From Chaetorhynchus papuensis (lineage: Eukaryota; Chordata; Aves; Passeriformes; Rhipiduridae): DNA of 64,000 nucleotides. The first letter of the stretch is position 1. Every line of letters starts with the position of its first letter. Shown here in pieces: positions 30,111 through 42,652 of this stretch. The stretch covers positions 437,511-501,510 of the forward strand of contig VWYX01000398.1 of the NCBI GenBank assembly GCA_013396525.1. The letters run 5' to 3'. Below the pieces are notes generated by a model that was not told where the DNA came from, ran no database searches, and saw only the letters and a program-made list of their open reading frames with translations. A program made the translations under genes and the position numbers.

Positions 30111-32160
30111 CCTCAGATCAGCTGGATGAGAAGAGGTGCTGCTGTGTGAAGCAGGATGTACATCAGCCTTGCGGAACAGAGAGGATAGATGGAGCAAGGT
30201 TTGCCTCCACTCAGAGCATTACTGGAAGTGAAGATCTTCCTGAAAGGCAGTAATAAGCAGGAGGAGAGTTGAATACAAACTTTTTTCTTTTGGTCCCTCT
30301 TACACGGTTCTTCAGCTCTTCAGTTTAGAAAATTGTGTTTCTGCTTGTGTTTGTTAATTCCAAATCAAATGGAATTTGTTTCTTGATGAAGGCTGTGAGT
30401 CCCTGTGCTTTTGCAGGCAATCTCCCAGGATTTCAGACCACACATAAATTACTGCACAAGATGTAGGAGATGCTCAATTAGCATGAATTTATTGCTCCTT
30501 GCTAGTATAGCTTATCAAAGAATGCTCAGCGTTAATATCAATGGATTCAGTTGGTCAACTGTAATATAGACAATAATTTTAAGGTAAAGAACAAACCTGC
30601 ATACTCCAACCTTTTTAAATTTTGCCTTTTCTGGCATGAAAAACTTTTAGTTGCTTAAAAATTGCAGGGATTGTTATTCTGGGCGTTTTCACCAAATTTT
30701 TTTTGTTACATTGATAAAACAATATATAAACAAAGTTATGTTGTACCTTCTCTGAGTTTCATATACCATTTGATTAAGCTTGAGTGCATTATAGCATCTA
30801 AATTTAAAAAGGGAGCAAAAAATATAGTAACAACCTTAGTAATGGGTTCTGTATCTCATAAGAGGTTTCTTGTGCTGGTGGTAAGTCAGGGAAAGAATGC
30901 AAGAAAATGCCCTTGTGTTGCTTGTGTGTTGTTTATGAAAGAGTAGAAAACAGAGTTTGAAGAAATAATTACTCCAAAGGGTTGAATAGGTGCAGGTGGT
31001 GAGTAGGAGTAAGAGGTGACATGTATTGTGGTGGGAAAATGCTTAAAATAATTAGAAGACACCTAGAAAAACATGGTTGGAGCTGAAGTCAAGAAGGGCT
31101 TTTACTGGTTTAATGTGTACTACTGTCATATTTCTCTACTTTCTATAGAGCAGAGTGCTGTGCAGAGATATCCCAGACAGCTCAGTGCTTTGGGGCGATT
31201 ACCTGGCCTCTTTCACACCGATTTGTTAGGTTACAGTAGTTACATTGGTGTTGGGAGGATGTGCAGTGCACAGGGTGCCAGCACCCATCCCATGCAGCAT
31301 CTAATGACTTATTTGCCTGTGGATGGACTGAAGAACGGAGCCCTGCGATATTGCTTGGTGGTTAGCAAACAAAGTGCTGAGGCAGCTGGAGAAGGCATTG
31401 TGTTAGCTTTGATTAGGTGTTGGTGGCTGTGGAGAAAATCAGTGTATTACCAGGTCAAAAGAAATGGCCATAGAATAAAATACACATGGGAAGAAGATAG
31501 AGAATGACTGTTCCTGTGTGTAAACCTGCCTTGTCTGTCTGTGGTTAAGACTTGGCAAACAAAATTAATCACCAAATGGCAGTGGGGACCTAAGCAGCTA
31601 CACTTCAGAGTCAGATTTCTTCTCTGTCTATGTAAGCCTTTGCCACCCACATAAATACTTAAAAATTCATGAGTTGATAATACATGCCTGAATTTCCTGT
31701 GCCAAATTTATGCAAAATTTGTGTCTCTTTATCCTTTGGATAAATAGAACAATAAATCTCTCTTCGAAGTATATTGGTAAGGGCAGGCAGTGCTTAGAAT
31801 TTCAAAATTTAATAAAAAACATGCACTGATACTTCTATGTTGTGCTAAAAATATCATTTTTATTCTTCATAAAAAGTTAAGATTAAACTTGCAAAGACAA
31901 AAAACCATCACCGAACAGTAAAAAAAAAAAAAGTGAAGTAGATGGTATTACTTGTACTTCTGGGGTTTTTTGTTAAATATTTGAGATCCTTTAAAAAGAG
32001 AATGGTGACAAACACATATTTCAGCTTGGACAGTTGTTTCATACCATTTCTCACTAGTCTAATGTTAGCAGAAAAAAATTTCTGTAGCTCCTGGTTTAAG
32101 ATGATTTCCAGATCTGGTTGGAAATTATTTTGTGCAGAGCAATTTGGCTAAAACATCTGT

Positions 32161-32209
32161 CTAAATGCTTCTTTTCTTTTTTTTTTTTTTTTTTTTTAAT
32201 CGAAACTAG
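32161..32209 (+). promoter_or_regulatory. CCSER1: Splice acceptor region of the CCSER1 exon, with a T21 tract
   Basis: The exon is preceded by CTTTTC, an uninterrupted run of 21 T (32177-32197) and then AATCGAAACTAG. The AG used is 32208-32209. A weak branch-point-like CTAAA lies at 32161-32165, about 45 nt from the AG. The pyrimidine tract ends 12 nt short of the AG and the last bases before CTAG are purine-rich, so the tract must supply most of the acceptor strength. Splice use is inferred from phase and protein match. Confidence 0.75.
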
Positions 32210-32303
32210 GATGTTTTGAATAACTTGGGTTCCTGTGAGTTGGATGAAGATGACTTAATGCTTGACTTGGAGTTCCTGGAAGAGCAACATCACCATCGTT
32301 CTG
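32210..32303 (+). CDS. CCSER1: Internal coding exon of CCSER1 (coiled-coil serine-rich protein 1)
   Basis: Seen: a 94-nt open stretch between AG (32208-32209) and GT (32304-32305), read as 31 codons plus one base (entry phase 0, exit phase 1). It encodes DVLNNLGSCELDEDD followed by LMLDLEFLEEQ and HHHRS, and the final G begins the next codon. An in-frame TAG sits at 32207-32209 and intronic read-through stops at TAA 32363-32365, so the peptide is only made if spliced. Known, from memory: the vertebrate CCSER1 (FAM190A) protein contains nearly the same acidic-leucine segment. The paralogue CCSER2 is the alternative, but the long match and the very large introns favour CCSER1. CCSER1 is a serine-rich, partly coiled-coil protein whose loss has been linked to cell-division (cytokinesis) defects. 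This segment precedes the coiled-coil region and shows no catalytic motif. The HHHR tail differs from the mammalian sequence I recall, which is plausible lineage divergence. The rest of the gene lies outside the window. Confidence 0.87.
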
Positions 32304-32309
32304 GTAAGT
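32302..32309 (+). promoter_or_regulatory. CCSER1: Splice donor of the CCSER1 exon
   Basis: The exon ends TCTG and is followed by GTAAGTC, a near-consensus U1 target. It leaves one base (G) of a split codon, which agrees with a following valine or glycine codon in the next exon. Confidence 0.8.
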
Positions 32310-34590
32310 CAGTTAAATGCTCTCTGTCTTCAGTGAGGTATTGTTATTCTAGAAATATAAGGTAAATATGTTCAGTACAATTACTTGGAAATAAAAAGAA
32401 GTAATTTTCTTGGAAGGGGAAGAGTTGTATTCATTTCTTAGTGTTATTTCTAAATGTGTTTGTAATTAATCAGAAAAATACACTTTACACAGCCCTTAGA
32501 CTTCATATGGTCAGTTATGAAATGAAAGTGATTTTTACAGCTACAGAAGAATTTCAGTACAAGGGCAGACCCATCTGTTTTTCTAAATACCTAAAATGGC
32601 TGCTGCCAACCCCAGGCACTTAACAAAAAGAACATTGCTGGAATAATTGCGATCACGTTTTGTGTGTGCCAGAATAATATTCTTCAAATAAAGAAGATTT
32701 GGCTTGAAACATGAGTGTAACTTGATCGTTTCTCTCATGGTTGGTTAAAGCCCTCTTGCACTGTCTTGATTAATAGCAATAAACTATTGCTATATACTGT
32801 GTTTACTACCATTTTATAATAGGATTATGCAAGGTAAGTTGAGGGACCTGCATTGAGGAATGCTGCATTTCCTTTGCTGGGATGTGAGACAGCAGGGCCT
32901 CGTCTGTGAATAGGAGTCCTACTAACTCAGCAGGGTTTGGAGAGTCTTCAAGCCTATGTGAGATTTGTGCTTGATCCCAGGTAGAGTTGTGAGTTTGTAC
33001 TTTGTTGTGATGCTCTGTTCTGACAGTGCTGTGCGTTTAAGCACGAGTAATTCTCACCCTCCCTTTTACCTGCTGCTCCCTGATCCCAGATTCTCCATTC
33101 ACCCACGTAGGTGCCTGCACATTCCTGCAGACTCACATGAAAGTGGGGTTTTTGACACATGTGCTGGCTGGTGTGGACCATCTACAGTTCTGGTCCCTTC
33201 TTTGGTGCAAATTAGCAATGCTTACAGATAAACTGCTTGAATTATGCTCCTGTTTGATATTTTCTGTGTGTGATTAGTCTGTGAACATATCTGAATCATC
33301 TCTATGATAATTCTGTTTAACCATTGTACTGTGCTTTTTAAACCTGTTTGCATATATACTTATAGGGTGAAACATCTGTTTTGTTTGGTAAAGAGTATGG
33401 AGTGTTGCAGCAGTAATATGTGCATGATCATAGTTTTCTAAATTACTGGGAGCTGGGATGCAACAACTGAACTACACAGAAAAGGTCCTTTCTTACCTTT
33501 ACTGAATAAAGCTATTAACAGGTTACAGAAAGTGAAATGATGGATAAAGAAATGTGGTTTCAAAAAGCTTAAAACCAAAGATTACATTTTATAAGATATA
33601 ATTATATGGGGTTTAGACTTATGTATTCCCTGGACCTATTGGAAGCAAATTAACTGGCAGAACCAATTGCCATAAATAAACTTCCCTAACATGTTGCGCT
33701 TGGTTTACCTTTGTTTTCCTTCTTTTTTCACAAAGTACTGAATTAACAGTGAAAGAAAAGTTATGTCCAGTATATGATTACAACGATTTGTAGCAGCTTC
33801 TAGAGCAGCTTAGATAATAATGTCTGAACGGCGTACTTGACAGAGAAGTAATTAAGATGGAGATGTGATATGACACATAATCTTCCTGCTCTTGGCTCAT
33901 TATCCAGAGCAAATGAGATGCTTTTAAAACAGAGATCTATACTGTCCTTTGAAGAATGGTGACCATTTCTATTCTGAGCCCTAACGTAGAGACACACGTT
34001 ACAGTGTGCACATTGTCTTTTAACACAGATGTGTTTATTTTAGTAATATTTGCTCTTTGGTTTTATTTGTTTGGTGGTGAATCTAGCTGCAAAAAAGTTA
34101 GGATTTCCCTAGCTGTCACTGTTGTTTTTGAGTCATTCAGTTGGAAGAAAGATTTGGAAAGATAGAGCCCCACAGTATGAGCAGACTCAATTTCACCAAA
34201 TAAAGCTGATGTCTTTATATTGCATTAGGATCTGGCACAAAATGATTGGTGTGGTTGTAAGTCGTCATCTTAATTTGTGTTAAGATATTGAGGTAATATG
34301 CTTGATTTTTAGCAATTTACCCTGTAAATACCACTGAAGTGCATAAAAGCCTTGAACTAGACACTGACATCGAAACACTTTTAACACATTGCTTTGTTAA
34401 GTTGTGGCCAACTTCCAGGATTTAGGACATCAACAAAAATTCTTTTATTAATTAGAGGTCCGTCCACTCTCTGTTTTCACTTCTGGGCTTGCTTGTTTTC
34501 TTCCAAGAGGCATCTCTATTCATACCTAAATATAATTCTTCTAAACTTCTTCATTTAAATTATATTATCAAACACTTTTGATGCAATTTT

Positions 34591-34630
34591 TTTTCTACAG
34601 GCATCAGAATACAGAAGGGATCATGTTGAA
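34591..34630 (+). other. Candidate cryptic terminal exon acceptor of CCSER1
   Basis: TTTTTTTTCTACAG ending at 34600 is a strong-looking 3' splice site 2.3 kb downstream of the coding exon. Joining in phase (exon exit phase 1) would add only GIRIQKGSC before TGA at 34627-34629. AATAAA hexamers follow at 34860-34865 and 35011-35016. This could give a short C-terminally truncated isoform, but pseudo-acceptors and AATAAA are common in AT-rich introns. Inference only. Confidence 0.2.
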
Positions 34631-36247
34631 GACATGCAGTTAATTTAATGCAGAGCTTTGCACTTTTATAAATGCATCAGATTGAAAGTGATCATATTTC
34701 TGGGCGTGTACATGTAAGGTCTTTTAGGTAATTGGGAGGCAGTGTATGTTTTTTAAATATCTTTAATCCTGCCCGCTTCGGAAACAAGAAGACAACAGAT
34801 TGCACATGGAGGGTGAGCCAGTACTGTTATTGTAGAATATATTATTCTAATGGAATTTGAATAAAACCAAAGGACTGTTTAATTCTTGGAGTATGTGACC
34901 AGCATAGAGTAGATGATTTTCCATAATTTTTGCCAGTAGCAGGTTTGTTAAACTCTTTTTAAAGGCTTCTTTAAAACAATGGGCTTGAGAGATTACCTGT
35001 GGCTTGCTTCAATAAAATTCAGTCAATACAATTGCAGATGTAGAGATTTGTGAGCCTTCTTTTCCCTGTGGGTGTGTCTATCCTGTATAAGATGCAGTCC
35101 TAAGTTATGTCAGCTTTACATATTTAGGCCGTTTTATTGCACTATTTGTTTACCTTCCTAACAAGTTCCTCACGTTTCTCCAATAATTGCAAGGGATCTG
35201 TGTATCTTTGTGCTGAAGTCAACTGAGAGTTAATGCATGTGTTCTTAGTCTGTTATCAAAATAAAGGCGTTCATGAATATAAAAATATTGCACAAAATGC
35301 CAGGTTTTTAGTGGAAACATTAAAATTATGCTCTTTTGGAAGTCAAAGGTATTAGCAGTACTGTGACTTTTTATAGTACAGTAAAAATCCTGTTGATGTT
35401 CTACATACTGGTGCTGATTGTAGCATTTATTTGGTTAAGACCATATTGCCATTCACTTATGACCCATTTGGCTCTTGATAAACAATTGTCTGGGGAATTA
35501 CTATGGGGAGAAATGTTCCAAGAGAAGCTCTGTTCAGTATTTTAACAAATAGATTGAAATATGAAGAGGTATAAGTGGAAAATTATTCCGTTCTTTCCTC
35601 AGTTTTTACAGAGGGATAACTAAGGAATAGCTGAGAATAACTGTTCTTTAAAAGGCTGTGAAAATTTCTAATGACAAATTACATGAAGACAAGGGCTAAC
35701 ATCGCATTTCTAACTTAAATATCACAAGCTATTCCTTGGTCAGGAGGCTGTATACAGCAGGCTGTGTCATTGAAACTTAGCAGTCCTGAGGAGTACTGCC
35801 CCAGTTAATAAACACTATTGATGAGTTGGTTAATGGCGACTTGAGAATTCTCTTAAATGCCATTAGGAGCTCCAGGTTTTCAGAGATTTGTTTGTTAGGA
35901 CATGATTTGCAGTAGTTTCTGCTTTTAGCTCCTGTGGCTGTAAAGAGCAGTGTTTGCTAGTGTGAGGATATGTCTCTGACTTTGTACTGAAGCTGACAAT
36001 ATAATACTAATTTAACAAAATTATTGTATCATATTGATCTACCATAATTTTAGGGACCATTTATGAATAGAAAATAAGATTATATTGAAGAGATTTCTGG
36101 GAGAATTGGCTATTAAGGAGTTTTAAAGAGGAGCTATGAGCCAGTTGGCAGGCAAGGAGATGTTGTTCCAGAAAGTGGAATGTGTGTTAATTAAAGTGTA
36201 GAGATAGAAAGGAGAAAGAGACCTCTTTCATTGTTTGTGGTGGTTTT

Positions 36248-36263
36248 TATTTATTTATTTATT
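36248..36263 (+). repeat. (TTTA)4 microsatellite
   Basis: Four TTTA/ATTT tetranucleotides in a T-rich context, too short to be strongly polymorphic. Confidence 0.85.
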
Positions 36264-37128
36264 ACCCCAACTCATTTTTTACTTGTGTTCTTGTTCTGTC
36301 TCAGCTTTTCCCTAATGAGCTGGTTGCCCTCCAACAGCATCCTCATGAAATGGGGTTCTTGCAAAAAGGCGAATCCTTTTTTTTTTTTAGGATCAAAAAT
36401 CCGTATGAGCACTAGCTAATAAAAAAATATCCCTAACTTTTTCTCTAATCATAGAATAGAATATAAAGAGAGCCTGCAAACCTCAGGCAGATGCTTCTAC
36501 TTTGGATTAGATATCTGTGCTTTGCTGCTCTTAGCATGGCTTTAGAACTCTGGAATTCCCTCATTTCTGACTTTGTCTCCGTAAAAGTGAGTTTACAGCT
36601 TTAATTTACTACTTTAGCTTCTGTTTTAAAGGCTGTATTCTAGAGATAAAGAATGTAAGACAGAGACATTTTATTATCCCACCTAACACAATTGCTTTGA
36701 AATTTAATAAAATAATGTTTATACAGTGCTTGGTGAATGCAGAGTGCTACTGCATGCAAATTCAAAATGTTAATCAGTGTGATTTGCTGTGAGTTTTGCA
36801 TACTGTTCTTAAGCTGGAATGCTTAAAATGGAGCGTAATATGACATACATGGTGAGTCTTGAGGGTGCCTTTTTATTAATCTAAGTAAATTAGACTTCTA
36901 AAATATGCGCCAGCGTTGATTTCCGGTTGTAAAATAATGAAGCCAGTGGTTTCTATAGCGGGAAGCCATTGCAGGTTTATAGAAAGTGACAGCATTAATT
37001 TAACCTCATTCATTTTGCTTTCCCCTTGTGAAACATGACACATTTGATTCCAAGTATTGATTAGTCAAATGCACGAGGAAGGCCTTTCTATTCAGTGATA
37101 CAAGCAGTGGGGAATTTATTCAAGCAAT

Positions 37129-37142
37129 GCACATTAATGTGC
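37129..37142. promoter_or_regulatory. 14-bp perfect palindrome
   Basis: GCACATTAATGTGC is self-complementary over all 14 bases with a central ATTAAT, a plausible dimeric factor site. It may be chance. Confidence 0.2.
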
Positions 37143-38442
37143 GTGAGTTGTGTGCTGGTGTTGTGCCATAGCCTATTGAACACCAAATGGTTTTATGTGG
37201 TTGGTGTCGTCATTAAATCGGGGCTGCAGTAAATACCAGTCTTTTCTGAAAGTTCACAAAAGCACAGCTATCCAAGGGCTTTGGTAATTCCTTAGGTATT
37301 TGCCATTGGTGGCATGAAACAAGTGCCCTGCATCTTCCTACAAGGATGTGTGTGCGTAGCTGGGATTTGCAGCGAGCGGTCCAGCTGAAAGTTGGGGGAC
37401 TGCTCCTGGTGCTGAATATTAAACACATGCTCCTGTCTCTTCCCCATCAGGCTCCACACTACCCAGTGACTATTCATGGGTGTGATATTGATTAGCTGTG
37501 TACCTAGACTGGCCTGTGCATCCATCATGTTGTGGCTGGAATGCTTGCTGAATAGTTTTGAATAATGTGGCTTGCTAAAATTTTTAGGAGAGATTTGTCT
37601 TCGGCCGGTGCTTTAGCCGTTTTGGATTTAATGCCTCAGCCTCAGCTGAAAAGCTGTGACCCAGTGTGCACAGGAAGCATAGTTACTTCACCCAGCATAG
37701 TTCAGAAATGAAATTATTTATCTTATTTGCTGGGGTGGAAAAAAAGTGGAAATATGAAATTTTGTATGAACATGAAACTTTATAATCCATCGAAATCCAT
37801 CAAATATTATTTAGCTCTTAAAAAACCAAACTATATCGGAGACAGAACACGTTTTGATCAAACCTAAGTTAAGACCATCTCTGTTAGAAGCATTTTTAAG
37901 TGTGTTCTTAACTCTAGTAGTACATGTTTTGGTACTTGCTCAAGGTTTATCAATGAAACAACAGATTACAGCATGGGTTTTGCAGAATGAGGGGAAAGGC
38001 AGAAAGGTTTTTGAGATGGACACACAACTTAAAAATACTTAATGTAATTGTCAGATTAGGCATTTATTATATCAGAATATGGTCTTTTACATCACTACAT
38101 TAGATATTAGCCTCACCAACAAAAGCAGAGTGTACTTCTTTTTTTTAGGAAGCAAATGTCTGGCATTTGTATTATATTTCTTTTAAATCCAGCTAGCCTG
38201 CAGATCAGTTGCCATCAGTACCCTGCCAAACTAAACTGTTCGTGTAATGACCTGGTCATATTCATTAGGTAGTTGCTGAGTTATTTTGAACGTGATGAAC
38301 AAACTGTGTGAAAATTCTGTGGTGAGTTTGGGAGTTCCTCCTGTGTCTGTTAATTCAATGTACTAATTTTTTTTATTAATTTTTTAATAGACGGTAGGAG
38401 TGCTGAGCTGTGATGAAACTACTTTGGTCTTTTGGTGTTTTG

Positions 38443-38460
38443 TTTTTTTTTTTTTTTTTT
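38443..38460 (+). repeat. Poly-T run (T18)
   Basis: Uninterrupted T18 following TTTTGGTGTTTTG. There is no AG-exon structure immediately downstream and no target-site duplication was noticed. Confidence 0.95.
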
Positions 38461-41400
38461 GACCAGGAGTTTGTCAGTGCAAGGAAAGCAAATTTTTCAG
38501 AGGTTTTAATTTGCTTTTAAATAGGTAAGAGGGAAAAAAGACCCTAACTATGCATTTTTATCCAACAGTGGCTTTGAACTAGAGAAGAAATACGTAGGTA
38601 ATTTGATTGTATTGCTTTGCTCATGAATGTGTTGTTGGCAGCAGATTATATTTCTGTGTTCATGAACAATAACCTATTTTGATTTTTAATTAGAGCAGGA
38701 CACTCAGCTCCTTGAGCACTTTGGAAACACTCATCATTGCTGAATGCTATCTTATAGAGTTGTGTTACAGATCACGTTAAACTAGAGCAGCATTTCTTTA
38801 GATTTCTGTGTGAAATATGTAATAGTAGTTTGGTTTATACTTGGAGGTTTTGAACAGAATAAGGATTGTGACAGTAAAGTAATAGAGAGCTCTGTGTCTC
38901 TGCCAAAGAGCAGGTTTAAGAATTATTTAGCTAACTAGCACCTAGCACTGTCACTGCACATTCTGGATAATAAAGTAATAAAAAAGTAAGCAGTGCTAAT
39001 AATGAACAAAACAAAAAATGATGTGTGACTTCACTAAATTAATTACACCACTGTGCAGATATCCTAACACCTATTAAAAGGGAAAGTTCATGTTTTCAGC
39101 TTTGCAAGACCAAAGGTCTTGTTGAATAAATGCCTGCAATTCCTCCATCAAACTTCCTGTGGCGAAGGGAGAGCAGCATGAGCCAGAACTGTGGCCAGCC
39201 CGATTTCACACATACATCTGAATTCCAGCATGGATTTGAAGTAAGGAGTGGAGAGTCACATGCCACTATCTAGAATACGTATCTAGAAAAAGTTACAACA
39301 GAGGGATCTTTTTGTATTTTCAGAATGACCTATTCTACTAAGCTGCACATTTTCCCACGAAGCTTTGTTTAATAAATATTACACGGTAATGGAATAACGT
39401 AAGGTCTCTAGGGAATGAAATAACATTTGTCATCTTCTAAACTCTTCTAACCATGATTTACAGTTGCTAAAAGAGGAGGAAAGGGATTTCTGCGGGGTTT
39501 GCAAGTGAAAATATGTGTAGCAGTATCCAATAAAAAGAGCATATTTTGGTTAGTCACAAATAACCATTGCACACTTGTGTCTAGGCCTGCCTTAGGACTC
39601 TAGAAGTGTAAATTGTTGAGAGTAAGGGGAAGAAGAAATAATGAAGTTAGTATTAAATTGGAATGGAACTAGTTAGAAATCAGAGGCTAATACAAGTTTA
39701 GTCTTCCAGCATCCTGGAGAACCCTGGTCCATATTCTGGAAAAGAAATGCTGGATTGAGAATCCTGTTTCTGTTCCTTTATTTATGTAAACAAATGGTGT
39801 AATCTTACTTCAATTTTAATTGAGAAAAACAAAACACGACCTGTAACTGCTACCAAATTAACTTTATCCTGTATCTCTTTTAGTGTATTTTACTTTAAAA
39901 GTTGAGTTGTAACCAAACCTAGCTGATGAGCCACAGGAGGCATGTAAGACTAGCTTCTAGCTGCACTTTCCTCAGAATATGTATAAAACATGTCTGGAAT
40001 ATAGGTAATTTGCCTGTGCTGTGTGTTCTCAGTGGATCAAGGAAAATAGTTTCCTCAGCAAATTGGTATTTTTAGCTCTTTGTTTTGGTGTGAAGAGTAG
40101 TGAAGGACTGATATATTCAAATGGTGTGTGTATGTTAGATTCCTATCTGACTGTTTCAAATTTTGTTAGTGACATGTACTTGTAAATCCTACTCAGTTAA
40201 GTGGAGCAGTATCACAGAGCATCACATTATAATTTAGATACCAAGAGATTTTTTTCATTAATAGACAAGAAGGGCGAAAGAGCACAGTCGTGAACTTCAG
40301 GGTCATTAAAGAATACTTTAGAGTGAGATGCATTTGTATGGTTATCATGGAACAATTAGATTCAGAGTCTCTATCTCAATTTCCTGCTCTTTCATAATTA
40401 CAGTGTGACATTCAGTTACAAATCCTTTTTCGTATTGGTATGCTCAACCATCATTTACTGAAAGAACCAGGACAGTAATTAAATTAGGCAGATTGCCTTT
40501 CTTCATTCCTTTGATTTTATACATACATTGAGATGAAACATCATCTTTAATAATATCTGCAGGCAGAAAATAAATGCAATAATAAACATTATGACAAATC
40601 AAAGCATGCTGTCCTATTTAAAGCAATTCTACACTTCTAGATGGCAAAGTTTAAGTAGGATGCCAAATGCTGCTTTTCTGTCCCGCTTTTTAAATTTACA
40701 AAGATCTGGACTGGAAGTCTTGCTGAAATGAAAATGTGATGAGAACTTTAGAGGAGTGTGGCCTGTTTTATGAGTTCTGTGAGAGATTTAGGGAGTGAGG
40801 GAAACAGTTATGAGCTCGCAATTATTTTGCAGAATGGCCATAACTCTGTTTATAGAAAAAAACAAGTGCTCCTTCTGCAGTGACCCTACTTCAAGGTCAG
40901 ACTGAAACTGTATGTGGGTTAGTGATGGCTTTTGACATTTTGAAATATTTTTCTCTGGTATCATTTTAGCTTCACTCTTAGGTAAAGAAAGAAATAATAG
41001 TCTGATAGTTAAAACTTGAGTCTAGGTCTCCTGGGTTGAGCTGGGTTCTCTGATGCCGATTTCCAGCATTACCGTGGGCTTGGCACTTAATTTACTTTTA
41101 GTACATAAAGAGGTACTCCAGTAGTCATGGGGGTTTGGCATTAAAGTTTGAGAGATACTCATGATACCAATGGGATGGAGCTGCAGCGATAGCTAGAGTC
41201 ATTTCAGTCTTTAGAGGCCAATTATGTTCTGGTTTGTGCCTCTTCATTTGTCATTCCAGGAAGTGGATCAGACACTGCCATTGCTGTTGCTGGTGTGTCT
41301 GCTACTCTTACTGCTCCTGTGATTTTTTATTTTCTTCTGCAGAAAAAAAGCCAAAGCAAACCACAAATTTGTTTATGTAACAGGAGGAAAAAATATCACA

Positions 41401-42100
41401 AAAGCCTATCATACTAATCAACTAAAGCCTGGGCTCAAATATAAATTACTTTAAAAATATTTCCAAAATCCATCATTACTCAAAGATTGGCTCAAATCTG
41501 CTGTAGTGTTTGAAATTATTAGGTGACTTTATTGTTGTAGGTCTTTACCTGAGTCTCTTGTGATGAGAGAGCCTGTTTTTCCTTCTTTTGTCCCTGTGAA
41601 TGTTCTGTCAAATACTTCATATTGCTTGGATTTTGTTGAATTTTATTTATGTTTTAACCTCCAACTTCCCTTGAGGGGGAAGGAATTCGCAAATAAATGC
41701 TGTGCAGGTAGTAAGCCCTGAGATTTATTGCAGCCTAGGTTTGACTTGAGAGGGACGATCAATAGGTAGCAAATGCTTTGGAGGTTGGCTGGGGGTACAG
41801 GGTCTTCCTGAGAATGTTTTGTCCTCTTGGGGACTCCTAGAAGAAGCCTGTGCTTTTGGTTTGTATAGCCTAGCTAGTTTTCTGCAGTGAGAAGGACATT
41901 GTACACCTTTCTTTGCCAAGGGAACAATTTGAGATAAACTCTGAAAGGTAACCTCGAAGAAAATTTTCTGGTTGTACCTTCTGTTCTTAGGCTTATTTTA
42001 GGAATGTTCCATCTGACCCAAAGTGAATAATGCCCAGCCATCTCCTTATCACATTCCAGTTCTCAAAATTCTTCCATGCAGCCCTTGCTGTAGGGAACAG

Positions 42101-42172
42101 CTTCACAATGGAAGTTTGTCAAAGCTTTACAATGGAAGTTTGTCAAAACTTTACAATGAAAGTTTGTCAAAG
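42101..42172 (+). repeat. 24-bp minisatellite, three copies
   Basis: Three head-to-tail 24-bp units lie at 42101-42124, 42125-42148 and 42149-42172. The consensus begins CTTTACAATGGAAGTTTGTC and ends AAAG. The copies differ by one or two bases. Because 24 is a multiple of three, a short ORF across it shows an octapeptide repeat (LYNGSLSK), which is a side effect of unit length and not evidence of coding. Confidence 0.95.
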
Positions 42173-42502
42173 CTAAGTTTGCCTGCCACTGCTCCAGTAG
42201 CTTCGTGAAAGGACAATGCATTCCTTGTGCCTGCTGAGGGTAATATCACTGTTACAGAGTTTGGGGCTCTTTTTCCCCTCCTGTTTATGTAATGTTGTGA
42301 TGTCTTTGGGAAATAGAGTCTGTTTCCAGTTAAGATTTAAAGGCAAGTGTGGCTGCAGTGGGAAATATTCCGAATGCAGGTTTAAGAACAAGAAACAAGT
42401 GTTCTGTTGCAGGATGGGTAACACGTATATGCATGGCTCTGCAAATGGCAATGCGTGCACAAATTGTCTTTACATTGAATCTGGGGGTATCCCTAAATTG
42501 TC

Positions 42503-42520
42503 TTTTTTTTTTTTTTTTTT
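42503..42520 (+). repeat. Poly-T run (T18)
   Basis: Uninterrupted T18. It is part of the simple-repeat cluster between 42.1 and 42.8 kb. Confidence 0.95.
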
Positions 42521-42652
42521 GTTTATTTTTCACCCAGCACTAAGCGTTTATGAGTTTGATCTTTAAGGAGTTGCTGAACCATGCACTAGGCTGTGAAGAG
42601 TTGATTACTGGAGACACTGGCCCCATGCAGCATCCCTCAGCCCATGGTGCTC

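Larger units (their letters stand above)
1..32209 (+). other. CCSER1: CCSER1 upstream intron (3' part)
   Basis: No further exon, RNA gene or intact transposon is recognisable in this stretch. It is AT-rich DNA with dispersed homopolymers: T12 at 2861-2872, A14 at 4771-4784, T14 at 15406-15419, T14 at 19390-19403, A15 at 22779-22793, T15 at 23660-23674 and A13 at 31920-31932. It also has an A/C-rich patch (3336-3411), a CR1-like relic (3151-3270), a short TG run (26933-26945) and two locally GC-richer islands (about 24850-25550 and 29740-30200) with no identifiable content. Intron status is inferred from the single downstream exon, assuming transcription along the + strand. The upstream exon is not in the window. 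Confidence 0.75.

Noticed and set aside
29823..30197. 124-codon antisense ORF in a GC-richer patch
   Set aside because: Ser/Pro-rich low-complexity translation with no domain or splice support. GC content explains the lack of stops.
31073..31507. 144-codon ORF just upstream of the CCSER1 exon
   Set aside because: It does not resemble CCSER1 or any family I know, and no convincing donor lets it join the exon. ORFs of this size recur by chance on both strands.
42023..42208. ORF with the octapeptide repeat LYNGSLSK
   Set aside because: The repeat comes entirely from the 24-bp minisatellite. There is no other coding evidence.
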